From Rhizodiscina lignyota (taxonomy: Eukaryota; Ascomycota; Dothideomycetes; Aulographales; Rhizodiscinaceae): 64,000 nucleotides of DNA. The stretch is from positions 124,001-188,000 of the forward strand of contig ML978132.1 of the NCBI GenBank assembly GCA_010015805.1, given 5' to 3'. The position numbers and the translations under genes are program-made. The notes under the pieces are model-generated. The model was not told the origin of the DNA. It saw nothing but the letters and a program-made list of their open reading frames with translations, and searched no databases. The stretch's first letter is position 1; each line of letters begins with the position of its first letter. Of the stretch, positions 31,337 through 41,807 are shown one piece after another.

Positions 31337-33160
31337 TTAGCTGCTATCCTCCGCTTCTACCTCTTCAGGCGGCACCCTAAGTCCAAAAAGGATCTGCGAG
31401 CACGTTAGCGAACCAAGGGGAGTGGGAGTGACTTACCTTGAAGAACCTATGAACACGTTAGCAAATCAAAGGGGGTAGGGCTCACTTACCTGGCAGAGAG
31501 ATGTACCTGTGCACAGTTAGCATACCAAAGCAGGAGGGGGACGACTTACCTGGAGAACACCTGTGCACAGTTAGCATACCAATCAGGGAGGGAATGACTT
31601 ACCTGGAAGAAGAAAGATATGCCTGTACACAGTTAGTGAACACAAGGGGAGAGGATCACCTACCTGAAAGAACCAGATGTATCTGCGCACACGTTAGCCA
31701 GCATGGGGGGAGGGGCCTACCTGTAAAGAAACCAATCTGCTGACAAGTCAGCATGATATCCCAAGAGTTCCAGAACAAATTGAAGTGCGAGGCGGGGAGT
31801 GTGTGCTGCGGTGGAGAGCCTGAGCCAGAGCAAGTTTGAACTGGTGCCGAACCATAGGTAAACTCTTGGCGGAAGACTCTGCATTGCCTGGGGCACTGGT
31901 GGGAGAGGAGTATGCCTGCCCCGGGAGAAGCATCTGCAACATGTTGCGCATCGATGAGGACAGAGGAGATTCTACTTAGCGAGAAGCGTCGGCAAGATGA
32001 GGCGTCCTGGCGGAGGAGGTAAAAAAACAGCCATGCGTTGCCGTTCAGCCACCTTTGGAGGATTAGAGTCGGAGGGCCGGTGAAGTGTTGTGACCACATC
32101 CTTCCGAAGGCCGTGCAATGATGCGATAGCGTTGATTGGCAATAAGGTCAATGGTCGTCGAGCGCTGACGCCACATTGACGGATGGATGATGGAGTTTGA
32201 CATGATCTCTCTCCATCAATCGAGCATCGGTGACGGAGATGAGGGCAGGAGATCACGATGAATGTATGGATGGGATTGTGAGACATTGATGGAGTGTTGA
32301 TTGCTATGAATGGAGGCTCTATCTGTGTTTGTAGAGAGGTGCAAAGGAAGCTCGCCAGCAAAGAAGGAAGAAGATCCTTGGATGAGAGATGCATGATGTG
32401 AGAGAGAGATAGACAGAATACGAGAACGCTCTGCAACAGAAATGAAAGGCCGGATGGAAGAGCAACGCCAAGGTGGAATTCGGTCTTCAGTTGCAATGGC
32501 CATAGTGGCATAGCGACAGTGGCACCGTAAGGAAAGGCCCTCGGAAACTTCCTGGACCACCAGCAGAGATTGGATGATCCCGGAAGGAGGAAGCCATCGA
32601 GTGATGCGAGAGGAAAGTGAAAAGTAGAGGAAAGAGAATGCGAAAGTGACATACCATCCTTTCCTAGTGCCCTTGGTGAAGAACACCGATTGGCACGAAT
32701 CCCACCGCGTGTACCAGGCGTCGTCAGATTCGTTCGGTCGCGGAAGTTCGAGGTGCCCGCGGACATGCATGAGGGCCCTATAGAAGTCACAGTTCTCTGG
32801 AGCCTCCCAGAGGGGGTTGCATCGGGGGAGGGACTTACCGCCGTTCCATTCCGGTAACCAGGTGTAAGGAATGACCCGTACACCTTTCACCACCTCTTTT
32901 GCCGGCCAGTGGACCTTGGGCTTTGGATTGCTCCGCGGCACCAGAGGGTCCAGTCCCATCAGTCGGCGTTCCTCACAAGTGTGGAACTCGGCCTCCATGA
33001 TTGGAGACCGCCTCGCAGAATGACTCCCCGAAGCTGCCTTCGGATCAATGCCAGACTTTGAGGGGCCGGGCTGGGGCGGCGACGAAGGGTTGTGCAATGA
33101 GCGGGCAGCGCTCGCCTTCGTCGCACGCATATAATGTGGGATCTGATTCTGTTTTGCCAT
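31337..33160 (-). CDS. Orphan gene ending in a chain of micro-exons (structure partly unresolved)
   Basis: First exon 33160..32655, from ATG 33160 (MAKQNQIPHYMRA) to a donor GTATGT. It encodes about 168 residues of a basic Pro/Ser-rich segment and then a folded-looking part with VHWPAKEVVKGVRVIPYTW, PENCDFYRALMHVRGH and DDAWYTRWDSCQSVFF. A 42-bp stretch inside it (32840..32799, starting GTAAGTCCC and ending CAG) could itself be an intron that keeps frame when retained. From 31739 down to 31337 the strand shows micro-exons of 19, 19, 20, 11, 17 and 10 nt and a 57-nt last exon, each separated by a 38-43 bp intron. The stretch 32654-31740 between the two parts is not resolved. Joined, the micro-exons are open in all three frames, so the C-terminal protein sequence cannot be decided. 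I do not recognise the protein. Confidence 0.45.
31394..31720 (-). repeat. Tandem array of six mini-introns
   Basis: Six related units read on the - strand: 31720..31683 (38 bp), 31663..31623 (41), 31602..31561 (42), 31549..31507 (43), 31489..31447 (43) and 31436..31394 (43). Each begins GTAAGT or GTAGG, has a C-rich middle, a branch site CTAAC in a GCTAAC or ACTAAC context, and ends 8-10 nt later in CAG or TAG. The spacers of 10-20 nt are pyrimidine-rich and nearly all end in CAG, so that each donor directly follows a sequence that also resembles a 3' splice site. Unit spacing is 53 to 62 bp. Confidence 0.85.
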
Positions 33161-35052
33161 TGCGTTAGCAAATGGCTCTTGCAAAGTTTGTGTGTTTGGG
33201 TTTGGATTGCTTGTGAAACTTGTGAAACTTGGGGGGCACTTAGCTTGTTCAAGTTTTCTATGGTGAGGAGAAAAGAAAGAGGAAGGAAAGAAAGAGGAAG
33301 GAAAGAAGAGGAGGGCCTTAAATAGTTTTCGAAGCGGGCAGTTCAGCGCTAGGCTGCAAAGCGAAAGGCGGCCAGAATCTAGTTCATTTACGGTATAGTG
33401 AGTTGCATGTGATGAAAGGATGATAAGAAACACCCAGAAGAGAGTAAGAGAGGTTTGCTGTACAATAACATGAATATATATACATAAGACCCATCGGGGA
33501 GGTAGGCAAGGGGCTTACAAGTGACAGCAAGTCTCAGAATGCGTAACTAAGTGAAGAGTGGAGAGATATCGCTCTTGCTGCGTAAACGAGCTGCCAAGTC
33601 AGGTGATGGTGCACGTAAGGAGCGCTGGCATGCCAGGTACCGAAAAGGCTGGCTTGGCGCTGGCGAGGGCACTGTAGCATGGTGCCCTAGAGGATGCTTG
33701 AAGGCAAGAGGCCTTGTAGAAGGCGCGCGGCAGCCTTTGGGCGGGAGAAAGGGCCTGTATGTTATCATGCTAGAGAAACTGAAATGAATGAGACTACTTT
33801 TATGCCCGGGACTGATGTGGTGGCTGAGATATCGATGAAGAGGTCCCGTCCTGGCTGCTAGAAGCAGTGAGATTGCTCACGAACCACTAGGCAGCGCAGC
33901 GGCACCACGGCTCTGAGGGTATGTATGAGAGCTTCAAAGGGATAGAGACACGCAGAAAAATAGATTTAAGGAGTAATTTATGTGCAAGAGACGGCAGTTG
34001 TGAGGACTCCTGAAAATGGTACAGAAGGAGCCAGCTTGAGCACTTGGGACTCCACAACGCAAGCGTGCGTGCATAAAATATCAGGCATAGAGATACCGAT
34101 AGGAGTACTGGAAGCAGCAAACAAGCCAAACAGATGGAAATCCATTGTACGCGGCGACCGGAGTCGGAAATCGTATCTGCTGCTACCGGCAAGGGCTCTC
34201 GGCATGCCAAAGCAATCGCCCCCAGTGCCCGGCAGCCAACAAGGGGAGCGAAAGCATAACGCGCACAATAACAACCCAACTACAGAGCAAGGCGTTTGGC
34301 AATGAAACGGAAATCAATATAACGGGACATCTAACAATAATAGCGAACATTGCAAGTATAGCATATTGCAAAACAAGGAGCTCTTACGCAAAGCAGGTTC
34401 AGAAAGGTCGTACCTGCTATATCAATGATGGTAGACTGGAACATGGCCCTACAATGGAAACTTGACATCTCTCAATCATTGCGGCATCAAAAGGTGAGGT
34501 TCAAAGCTTCTAGTCCTTAGAACATGTCTGACGAGTGAGGCAGACACTCTCAGAGACACGCTTAAAGACGTATATGCAAGGAAATTGCTGTAAAAGAGTC
34601 AATCGTTGGTGATGACGACTTCATGAACGGGTGACATTTTGTTAACGAGCTGGCAGAACGGAAGGCAACGTTTCATCGATAGCGGCCATCAACTGACGTA
34701 AAGCTGTGGAAGATACGATGTGGACGATTGAACAGGCTTAAGGTGCAGAGACCACACTTGTTTGGACGTGTCGAGGGCAAAGAAACAAGCGGCATAGCGA
34801 GGTGTACTTGATTTCGAAGGCTTGACGTTGAATCAAGGACACGAAAACGGTCGAGGGCCCGCAGTAAACACGTGAGCGGCTTGGTGTTCTTATTTCCGCC
34901 AGTGCGGGCGGCAGCGGTCGACACAACGTTCGACGCCACCTCAACTTCCACTGCACTCTCATCTACATCTCTACATCACCCACCATTGAAACAATTGGCC
35001 TCCTGCCATCCTCACGCTCTCCACCGTCCCACATCAGTCAATAACCGCCACC
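33161..35052. other. Long intergenic region between divergent genes
   Basis: 1.9 kb between the mini-intron gene (-) and KIN17 (+). Apart from the purine-rich repeat at 33271-33313 and a CT-rich leader just before KIN17, no gene, RNA gene or mobile element is seen. Open frames here begin on non-ATG codons. Confidence 0.5.
33271..33313. repeat. Purine-rich short tandem repeat
   Basis: Imperfect 15-bp repeat of AAGAAAGAGGAAGGA type (about 2.7 copies), about 110 to 150 bp upstream of the start codon of the - strand orphan gene. On that gene's sense strand it is a CT-rich tract, a common feature of fungal promoters. Confidence 0.7.
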
Positions 35053-36006
35053 ATGCCGCGGGCTGAAGCGGGCTCCACCAAATCTGTCGCGAACAAGCTC
35101 AAAGCCGCCGGGCTCGGCCGTCTACGCTGGTATTGCCAGGCATGCGAGAAGCAGATGCGCGATGAAAATGGTTTCAAATGCCACGTCGCATCTGAGACTC
35201 ACGTGCGGAAGATGCAGGTGATCGGCGAGGACCCGCGCAAGGCGATCAACGAGTTCTCACAGCAGTTCCTGAGCGACTTTATGAGGCTGCTGAGGACGGC
35301 GCACGGCGAGAAGAAGGTCCATCTCAACCACTTTTACCAGGAGTACATCAATGACAAACATCACATACACATGAATGCGACGAAGTGGAACAGCTTGACG
35401 GACTTTGGCAAGCACTTGGGCAGAGAGGGACTTTGTAGGGTGTATGACGAGGGTGAGAAAGGGCTTCACGTTAGTTGGATCGATAACAGTCCCGATGCTT
35501 TGCGACGGCAGGAAGCAATCAGGAAGAAGGAGCGTCAGGATCGGGGTGATGAGGAGAGGGAGCAGAAGTTGATCCAAGACCAGATCGAGCGGGCGAACAA
35601 GGCAAAGGCTGAGCAGGCAAAGGCTAACAACGCAGCTGCATCAGCGGACGAGGAGGAGCAGCAGAAGAGCGGATGGGAAGAGGGGAAGAAGATCTCTCTG
35701 AACTTCACCTTCAAGAAACCACCTACTCCTCCCGCCGATGAAAAGGATAAGGATAAGGACGCAAGCTCTGGCAGTGACAAAGAGAAGGAGAACGGCGAAA
35801 TCAACTCAAATTTAGCTAAAGGCACTAGCAAACCCGCTGCGCCTTTCAGCTTCTCGAAGAAGGCGGAAGCACCGATCAAACCCAAGAACGTCTTCGGATC
35901 GGCGAAGCGAAAAGATCCACCAGTCGAGCTACAGCGAAAAGCGCCGATGAGCAACATGCAGAGGATTATGTTGGAGGAGCAAGCGAAGAGGCGCAAGGTT
36001 TTCTAG
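35053..36006 (+). CDS. KIN17: KIN17-like nuclear DNA/RNA-binding protein
   Basis: Conserved nuclear protein linked to DNA replication, repair and RNA processing. 317 residues, single exon, start in a strong CCACCATG context. A C2H2 zinc finger is formed by Cys28, Cys31, His44 and His50 (WYCQACEKQM...CHVASETH). The KIN17 winged-helix region follows to about 160 (QFLSDFMRLLRTAHGEKKVHLN, YQEYINDKHHIHMNATKW, LTDFGKHLGREG, LHVSWIDNSP). Then come a Lys/Glu/Ala coiled region and a disordered Lys/Ser-rich part. It ends MLEEQAKRRKVF; the C-terminal KOW domain of animal KIN17 is absent, as in other short fungal forms. Confidence 0.93.
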   Translation: MPRAEAGSTKSVANKLKAAGLGRLRWYCQACEKQMRDENGFKCHVASETHVRKMQVIGEDPRKAINEFSQQFLSDFMRLLRTAHGEKKVHLNHFYQEYINDKHHIHMNATKWNSLTDFGKHLGREGLCRVYDEGEKGLHVSWIDNSPDALRRQEAIRKKERQDRGDEEREQKLIQDQIERANKAKAEQAKANNAAASADEEEQQKSGWEEGKKISLNFTFKKPPTPPADEKDKDKDASSGSDKEKENGEINSNLAKGTSKPAAPFSFSKKAEAPIKPKNVFGSAKRKDPPVELQRKAPMSNMQRIMLEEQAKRRKVF

Positions 36007-36429
36007 TTCTTTCGGGTTAGGGTTGGGGTAAACCTCGACGAAGAAATTATGAAAATTTCAGGTGAATCATTGCATTGCGTGGCATGGCATGGCATGGTAT
36101 GGCGTTTTAGAGGCAATTTATTGTATTCCGACGGGTGTAGACATTAGGGCGCTGATATACCCTTTGATGGTGGCATCATCTTCACGAAGTGCATTGTTCA
36201 GATATCGAAACCAATAAGTTGAATCAAAAGTTTCAACTCTCACGACATGAGCCTCCACACATAATTTGTGCGCACAATGATGACGAAAGCTCTCCATGAT
36301 TTCGATTGCCACTGTGAATTCTATGGCATGTTCATTTGGCTACATAAGAATTTCTCTAGCCAATTCAAGTCCCGCAGTTCAGATTCGATCGCAACTTATG
36401 ACGCTGACTTTAAAGCGCATGCACCAAGC
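36007..36429. other. Convergent 3' flank with a short GGCAT repeat
   Basis: 423 bp between two stop codons. A pentanucleotide repeat of GGCAT type occupies about 36081-36104. Nothing else recognised. Confidence 0.6.
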
Positions 36430-38392
36430 TTATACAGGCTCACATGCAGGGAAATACCTCTGTCCAGCATAACCATGGCAAATGATGCTTTGCACATCGA
36501 TGTTCTCTCCCGGATCAGGACTGAAGAGCTTCAGAAGGATAAATCTGCCGGAACTACAAAAAATGTACGTCAGCTCAGTGAACTTGCATCTCAATCGGGA
36601 AAGAGAAGCAAGAGTAGGCACTTACACAGGTGGATCAAACCTGATGCACACCAAGCTCTTATCCTCTTCAATGAAGAACTTCGCATGGGGCTCCAAGACA
36701 GCACCCGGACCCTCAGCACTTGGTGGACCACGCTCTCGACCTTCCCTTGGCTCAATGCGACTGGGCATCTTCCTCCTATTCGGCACCATGTGACTAGGGT
36801 ACCGATCCACCCTCCGAGCAAAGCTTGAGGTGCCTGTTCCGTCGCGCAGCAACAATTCCACTGGTGGGAGTTCGTCGTCACCGTAACTGTCCAAGCGACG
36901 CCAACGCGCTTCACGGAAGGAGCGGTCCGCTAGGGCGTCTGGTGACGTTGTCTCTTCGACGTCGTCGAAGCCAAGGTCAGTTGGAGACGAGTCTGTTGTC
37001 ACACGGATCTGCGGCGGTGGAGGAGGTGGAGGAGGTGGAGGAGGCGGCGTTGGGGCACGGAAATCTCGTGGTGAAGGATCGGCGTCACCGTTCAGGATAG
37101 TGGATGCGGGGACCCATTCGCAATTCTCATGGTTGTTCTCTTGAGCTGCGTCATCGTCGTTCGGGTGGTCCTGCCACCAGACAGACGGTGCATTGCCGGC
37201 TTCTTCCTCGCGGCGACGTTGATATGTCTCCCACATTTCAGCATCATTGAGGCTTTCGAGGAGAGTGAGGCCGCGCTCGCGGTCCTCTGAAGATCCACGC
37301 TGCCGGTTGCGGTGTGGAGAGCGGTTGCGCCAACGATTAAGGCGCGAGCGATATGGTGCTGGTGGGGGTGGTGGGATGTATTGGATATTGTACGCCGATG
37401 TGCCGCTGACGAGTCCGTCTGAGGACATGGAGACAAATACGAGGCCTTCTTGGATGCTGAATTTCAGGATAGTGTTAGCATATAGATCATCTTCAGGGCA
37501 TTAGCGCCAACTCATACGGCGCAGTAAAGCCTATGTCGGGGCTTTTGATTATCAGTCGTTCAAGCGCAAAGAGCGTCTCTCCTTGATGGCGAAGAAGTAG
37601 ATTGCATCGCGAACTTTCAGAACAATAGACACTCTTATCGTTCCGCAGCATGTTCTCTGCGCGGTATAGAGATTTGAAGTGGCCACCATCACAGCTCACG
37701 ATTTCCATCTTCAGCGAGCCTGCCACAACTTGTCCGAAATGGCCATACTTGATAACAGGATACCGCTCCCTCGTATCATCATGATCCAGCTTCCTTCTTT
37801 TCATTCGCCGACGAGAATCCTCATCGTCATCGTTATCGTTCATGACGTCTTGGGCGAGAAACGAGCCGATGTTGGGAAACGGGCTCGAACGACGATATCG
37901 ATCGGGATAAGGGTCGATTAGCTCAGAGAGGCTCGAGCTAAGTTCTCCAAGTCGCTCGCTCGCTTGCTCTAGCTCTGAGAGGCCGCTGCCATTGTGCTCT
38001 CTGGAGGACTGACCCCTCCTCCAGCGAGAGGTGGGGTAATTGTCTCGTGGGAAACCGCGGGGCCTCCTGCCCAAGGACGACGACATCGGGCCTTCAGAAG
38101 CATGTGTGACTCGCCTGTTGCTCCTCTGAGGTTGAGAAGAGGGCCGGCGATGTGAGGCTGAGCGGGTTATCGGAGGCATGGCGGCGTAGTTTTGGTCCCT
38201 CTGCCGCTGCTCTGCCGCTTGCTCCCATCCAGCACGATCAGTCTCCCGTTCTCGCTGAAGGGCTTGTCGAATATGGCGAAAGCGGGCGGGGATGTTGTTG
38301 ATATCGGAGGCAGACGGTGAGTTTGATGCAGGAGGCCAGTCGAAGTTATTGCCGGACATGACTCTGGCAGACAAAGAGACTCTCCGCGACAT
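36430..38392 (-). CDS. Hypothetical nuclear-type protein with conserved C-terminal core
   Basis: Three exons, 38392..37518, 37456..36626 and 36553..36430 (introns 61 and 72 bp), encode 609 residues; a second ATG at 38359 (MSGNNFDWPPAS) is an equally possible start. The N-terminal 170 residues are Ser/Arg/Gln-rich and disordered. An ordered block follows (RYPVIKYGHFGQVVAGSLKMEIVSCDGG, then SSRCNLLLRHQGETLF and IIKSPDIGFTAPIQEGLVFVSMS), interrupted by a disordered part with 12 consecutive prolines, and finally AKFFIEEDKSLVCIRFDPPVSGRFILLKLF...NIDVQSIICHGYAG. The paired beta-rich blocks look like one galactose-binding/F5-8C-like jelly roll split by the insertion. That is my inference and no function follows. 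Confidence 0.75.
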
Positions 38393-38756
38393 CGAATAAG
38401 TGTCGTGGAGAGCGGCACTGGCTCGTAGGAATGTGCCCTGAAGTTCTGGCAAGGGCGAAGTGGGAAATCTGGGGTTGAAGTGTGGGAGAGTGATGAGAGG
38501 AGGTGCGTTGCGGTCGAGTGATGCGAGCTTGTAGTACCTGTGACCCCTCAGCTGCCGAATCGGCGTCGTGAAGGGATCAGGGATGTTCCTTGGCGCGCGT
38601 TAAGCGGCGATATCGATTCAGGCACGGCGTGCATGAACCTTGTCGGGGTTGTTGCTGCAAACGATTCACTCACACTTCTCCAACAATAAATACTCTACCT
38701 TTGATTCGCCTCCAACATTCTTCCTCCTCACGCCATGCCAACATAAGTGGAACACC
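38393..38756. other. Divergent promoter between the orphan and AOS1
   Basis: 364 bp, with CT-rich stretches (38660-38730) just upstream of the AOS1 start. No further element recognised. Confidence 0.5.
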
Positions 38757-40399
38757 ATGGCGGCGGCGGCACCTCTTACAAACGGGACTTCGAACGACAA
38801 TGCAGGAGAGGTGGTAGCTGCAATTCAAGCACAGACGATTAGCGCAGGTAACGACGAAATCGTCCATCTTTGCAGCTGCATTCTCTTCTCTAACAAATAA
38901 TCTAGATGAGATTGCCCTCTACGATCGCCAGATCAGGCTATGGGGCGTCCAAGCTCAGGAAAAGTACGCATTAACACCCGGACAACTCGCCACGTGAGAT
39001 GGCTTGGATTGTAGAAGCTGATTATTTTCTCTCGCCCAGAATCCGAACTGCGAATATCCTTCTGATCTCTGCAAAGGCATTGGCAAATGAAGTTGCGAAG
39101 AATCTGGTCCTAGCAGGCATCGGATCTCTCACAATCGTGGACCATGAGACCGTGACAGAAGAGGATCTTGGCTCCCAATTCTTCATCTCAGATGCACTAA
39201 TTGGCCAAAATGTATTTGAGTAGCTCCCTCTATGCTTTGAGGAAGCTCACTAATATCTCTTTCAGCGCACCGAAGCAGCAGCTCCTGAAATTCGTCGACT
39301 CAATCCCCGTGTGACAGTGAAGGCCATCTCTGCACCAATCAGTGATTGTTTGCCAGACTTTTACACCCCATTCACACTGGTCATCGCCACCGACCTAGAT
39401 TTCAACACGCTATCTACCATCAATGCCGCAACGAGGCTCGCTAACAAGCCAATGTACGCCGCTGGTGGCCACGGAATGTATGGCTACATCTTCGCAGATC
39501 TCATTCAGCACGACTACGTTATCGAGCGAGCCAAATCAAACATGCCAACCGTCCTGGGACCCGAGTCAGGATCAGCGACCCGATCTATCGTTGGGGTATC
39601 GACTAAACGCGAAAATGGCAAAGTCGTTGAACTCGTCACGAAGCGGGAGATCTACTCGCACCTTCGTCTGGCCAATTCTTCTCCACTCCCACCTGAGATT
39701 CTGAACTCTTTAAGGAAACTCAAGAATGTGTCGCCACTACTACCATGTTTCCGGGCCCTGTGGGACTTTGAGAAGCAGAAGCGCCATCTCCCAGCGTCGA
39801 ATTCAGTTGATGACCTTCGAGAGTTTACAATCCTCGCGCATGAAAAGCTAGACGAACTTCAGATGCCAAAGGAGTTGCTGAAATCCGAATTACTTCGCTC
39901 ATTCCTGCAAAATGTGGGATCTGAGCTCGCGCCTGTCACGGCTTTCTTGGGCGGTCAGCTTGCGCAGGATGTGATTAATGTGCTCGGTCGGAGGGAACAG
40001 CCCATCCAGAACCTGGTGCTATTTGATGGGGAAGAAACGAAGGCACCAGTCTATTCGCTTCATTCCTTTCTCCAGGACGCACTGGATAGCATTCCTCCGC
40101 CGCTCCCGGTACCGCAGCTAGCAGGTCTGAGTGGCATGACGATGCCGATGCCAATGGGTGGAATGGACGGCATGATGGCTGGAGGAGTGAATGGCGTTGC
40201 AGAAACGCTCGGCGGGATGAACGGAATGGGAGGGCCCGCTGGAGAAACCAATGGTACCGTAGGCATGGTTGCAGGCATGAATGGTGGGTTCGACGGTATG
40301 AACGGAGCTGCCGAAGGAGTCGTCGATATACCGCCTGTCACGTTCCCTAATGATGCGGGCGACACAGATGAAAATGGCATGGCCTTACCGCCTATTTAA
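38757..40399 (+). CDS. AOS1: SUMO-activating enzyme subunit Aos1 with Met/Gly-rich tail
   Basis: Non-catalytic half of the SUMO E1 heterodimer (partner Uba2), nuclear. Exons 38757..38847, 38906..38963, 39040..39211 and 39266..40399 (introns 58, 76 and 54 bp) encode 484 residues. The ThiF/E1 fold begins with LYDRQIRLWGVQAQEK (about 35-50), then the Rossmann segment NILLISAKALANEVAKNLVLAGIG with VDHETVTEEDLGSQF, ATDLDFNTLSTINAATR and the late LAPVTAFLGGQLAQDVINVLG. No E1 catalytic cysteine domain is present, as expected for Aos1. Unusual is the last 87 or so residues: repeated GM(N/D)G-type motifs (PMGGMDGMMAGG, GGMNGMGG, AGMNGGFDGMNG) before a short acidic end. The tail is in the same exon, so it is not a mis-joined neighbour. 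Confidence 0.92.
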
Positions 40400-40779
40400 G
40401 AGGGAAGAAGGGCTCGGAAAAGCCTATGCCTGGGGATAGGCATATCACGACCAAGGCTTTTGTAAATTAGGCGGCACCGGGCGTTCAAGGTAACGGAGTC
40501 TTCGTGGACTGTGATTCCGCTATGAAGCGCAAAAGTCCTCAATTGTGAACACTGAATACACCGGAACTACGCCACCGATGCTCATTTCTCGTGACCTCTA
40601 GCCTGAACAAGAAGTGAAATCCGAAGTGTGATTACCGCTCAAAAATGCTGAAGCACAAGACATCACACCACACGCGACCTGAACCCAAAAAGTAAACCTG
40701 TTGATCCTGTGATCCAAGGTTCCGCTCGCACACTACTCCGCGATATCTGCGCTTAGAAAGTCGATCCAGGAGCAGGCGA
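40400..40779. other. Convergent 3' flanks of AOS1 and RVS161
   Basis: 380 bp between two stop codons. Nothing specific seen. Confidence 0.6.
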
Positions 40780-41807
40780 TCAGACTGTGCCGGCGATGCT
40801 CAGGCCACGAATCTCCTGCAGCACCTCCTCGACACGCTGGTCAAGATTGCCGCTTGCGTACTGCTCGCGTGTGTCGGCATCCAGATATTGCTGCACTTGC
40901 GCCATGCGCGAGTAAGCTTCCGCACAGAACCTCAATTGAATCTTGACCAGTGCCTCGAAGCTCGGGTCGAGGTACGGCACGCGTAGGTCGATAAGCCTTG
41001 GGAGCTCGTCCTGCAGCTGCTCGTTGAGGGTATCGTACGCCTGCCTCGCCAGCTCGGCCTCACGCTCGGCGGCGGGCAGCTTGGCCGGGTCCTTGTCGGG
41101 CTTCTCGGTGAGCTTCTTCACCTTGGCACGCATGCCATCGAAGTCGGTCAGCTTGTGCTGGCGCTTCTTGATGCACTCATTGATGTCGCCGAAGTAGTTG
41201 CAGAAGCGGGAGATTGGATCGAGGACGCATTCCCTAGATGGTGGTTGGCATAATCGCCTCAACATAAGGTGATGTGGTTAGGAAATCGTACCTGTACGGG
41301 CCATCGAGCGCCTTGATCGTCTCGGCGTCGAGGTCCTCCACGGCCTTCTTGTAGCTTCTGCTCACGCCATCGCGGGCGCCCGCGTCGCCGTAGAATGCGT
41401 CGATAGTCTCGGCGATGCGCATCTGGGACGCAGTCATAGCTGGTGGAGGGTGTCAGTCCAGCTCTTCCTCTATTCGCACTGACAACGCTTCTAACCTCGC
41501 AGCGAATCCAGATAGCCCTTCGCCTCCTTCTGCAACTTAGTGGCAGCCGACTCCATTGTGCGATATCGCCTGAGCTCGGTCTCGAAGTCTCGATCGTTGG
41601 TGCGCTCGACGCGGCCTGGTCGCGTTGTGAGTCTCTTGTGCAAGAGCGCGGAAGCAGCAAATAATTTGGAGATGGATGTGCGTGGTTACCCACCAGCTTT
41701 CATCATGACCTGGGTCGTCGCCCGATCGACCGTCTTCTTGAATCCTATACGACATCAGCCAGCCGGTTGCAGCCGCGGAAGTGAATTCACACACCGGACC
41801 ACGACAT
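40780..41807 (-). CDS. RVS161: BAR-domain protein Rvs161/Hob3
   Basis: Membrane-curving BAR protein that pairs with Rvs167 in endocytosis and actin organisation. Five exons, 41807..41795 (13 nt), 41744..41694, 41615..41496, 41439..41292 and 41233..40780, with introns of 50 to 78 bp, encode 261 residues. The product starts MSWSGFKKTVDRATTQVMMKAG, the usual amphipathic N-terminal helix. It continues with the BAR helices (RDFETELRRYRTMESAATKLQ, MRIAETIDAFYGDAG, LDPISRFCNYFGDINECIKKRQHKLTDFD) to the last helix with QLRFCAEAYSRMAQVQQYL. There is no SH3 domain, which separates Rvs161 from Rvs167. All junctions restore frame and family sequence. Confidence 0.95.

Noticed and set aside
33551-33787. 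78-codon frame in the spacer before KIN17
   Set aside because: Begins on GTG, overlaps an equally long opposite frame, and has no recognisable product.
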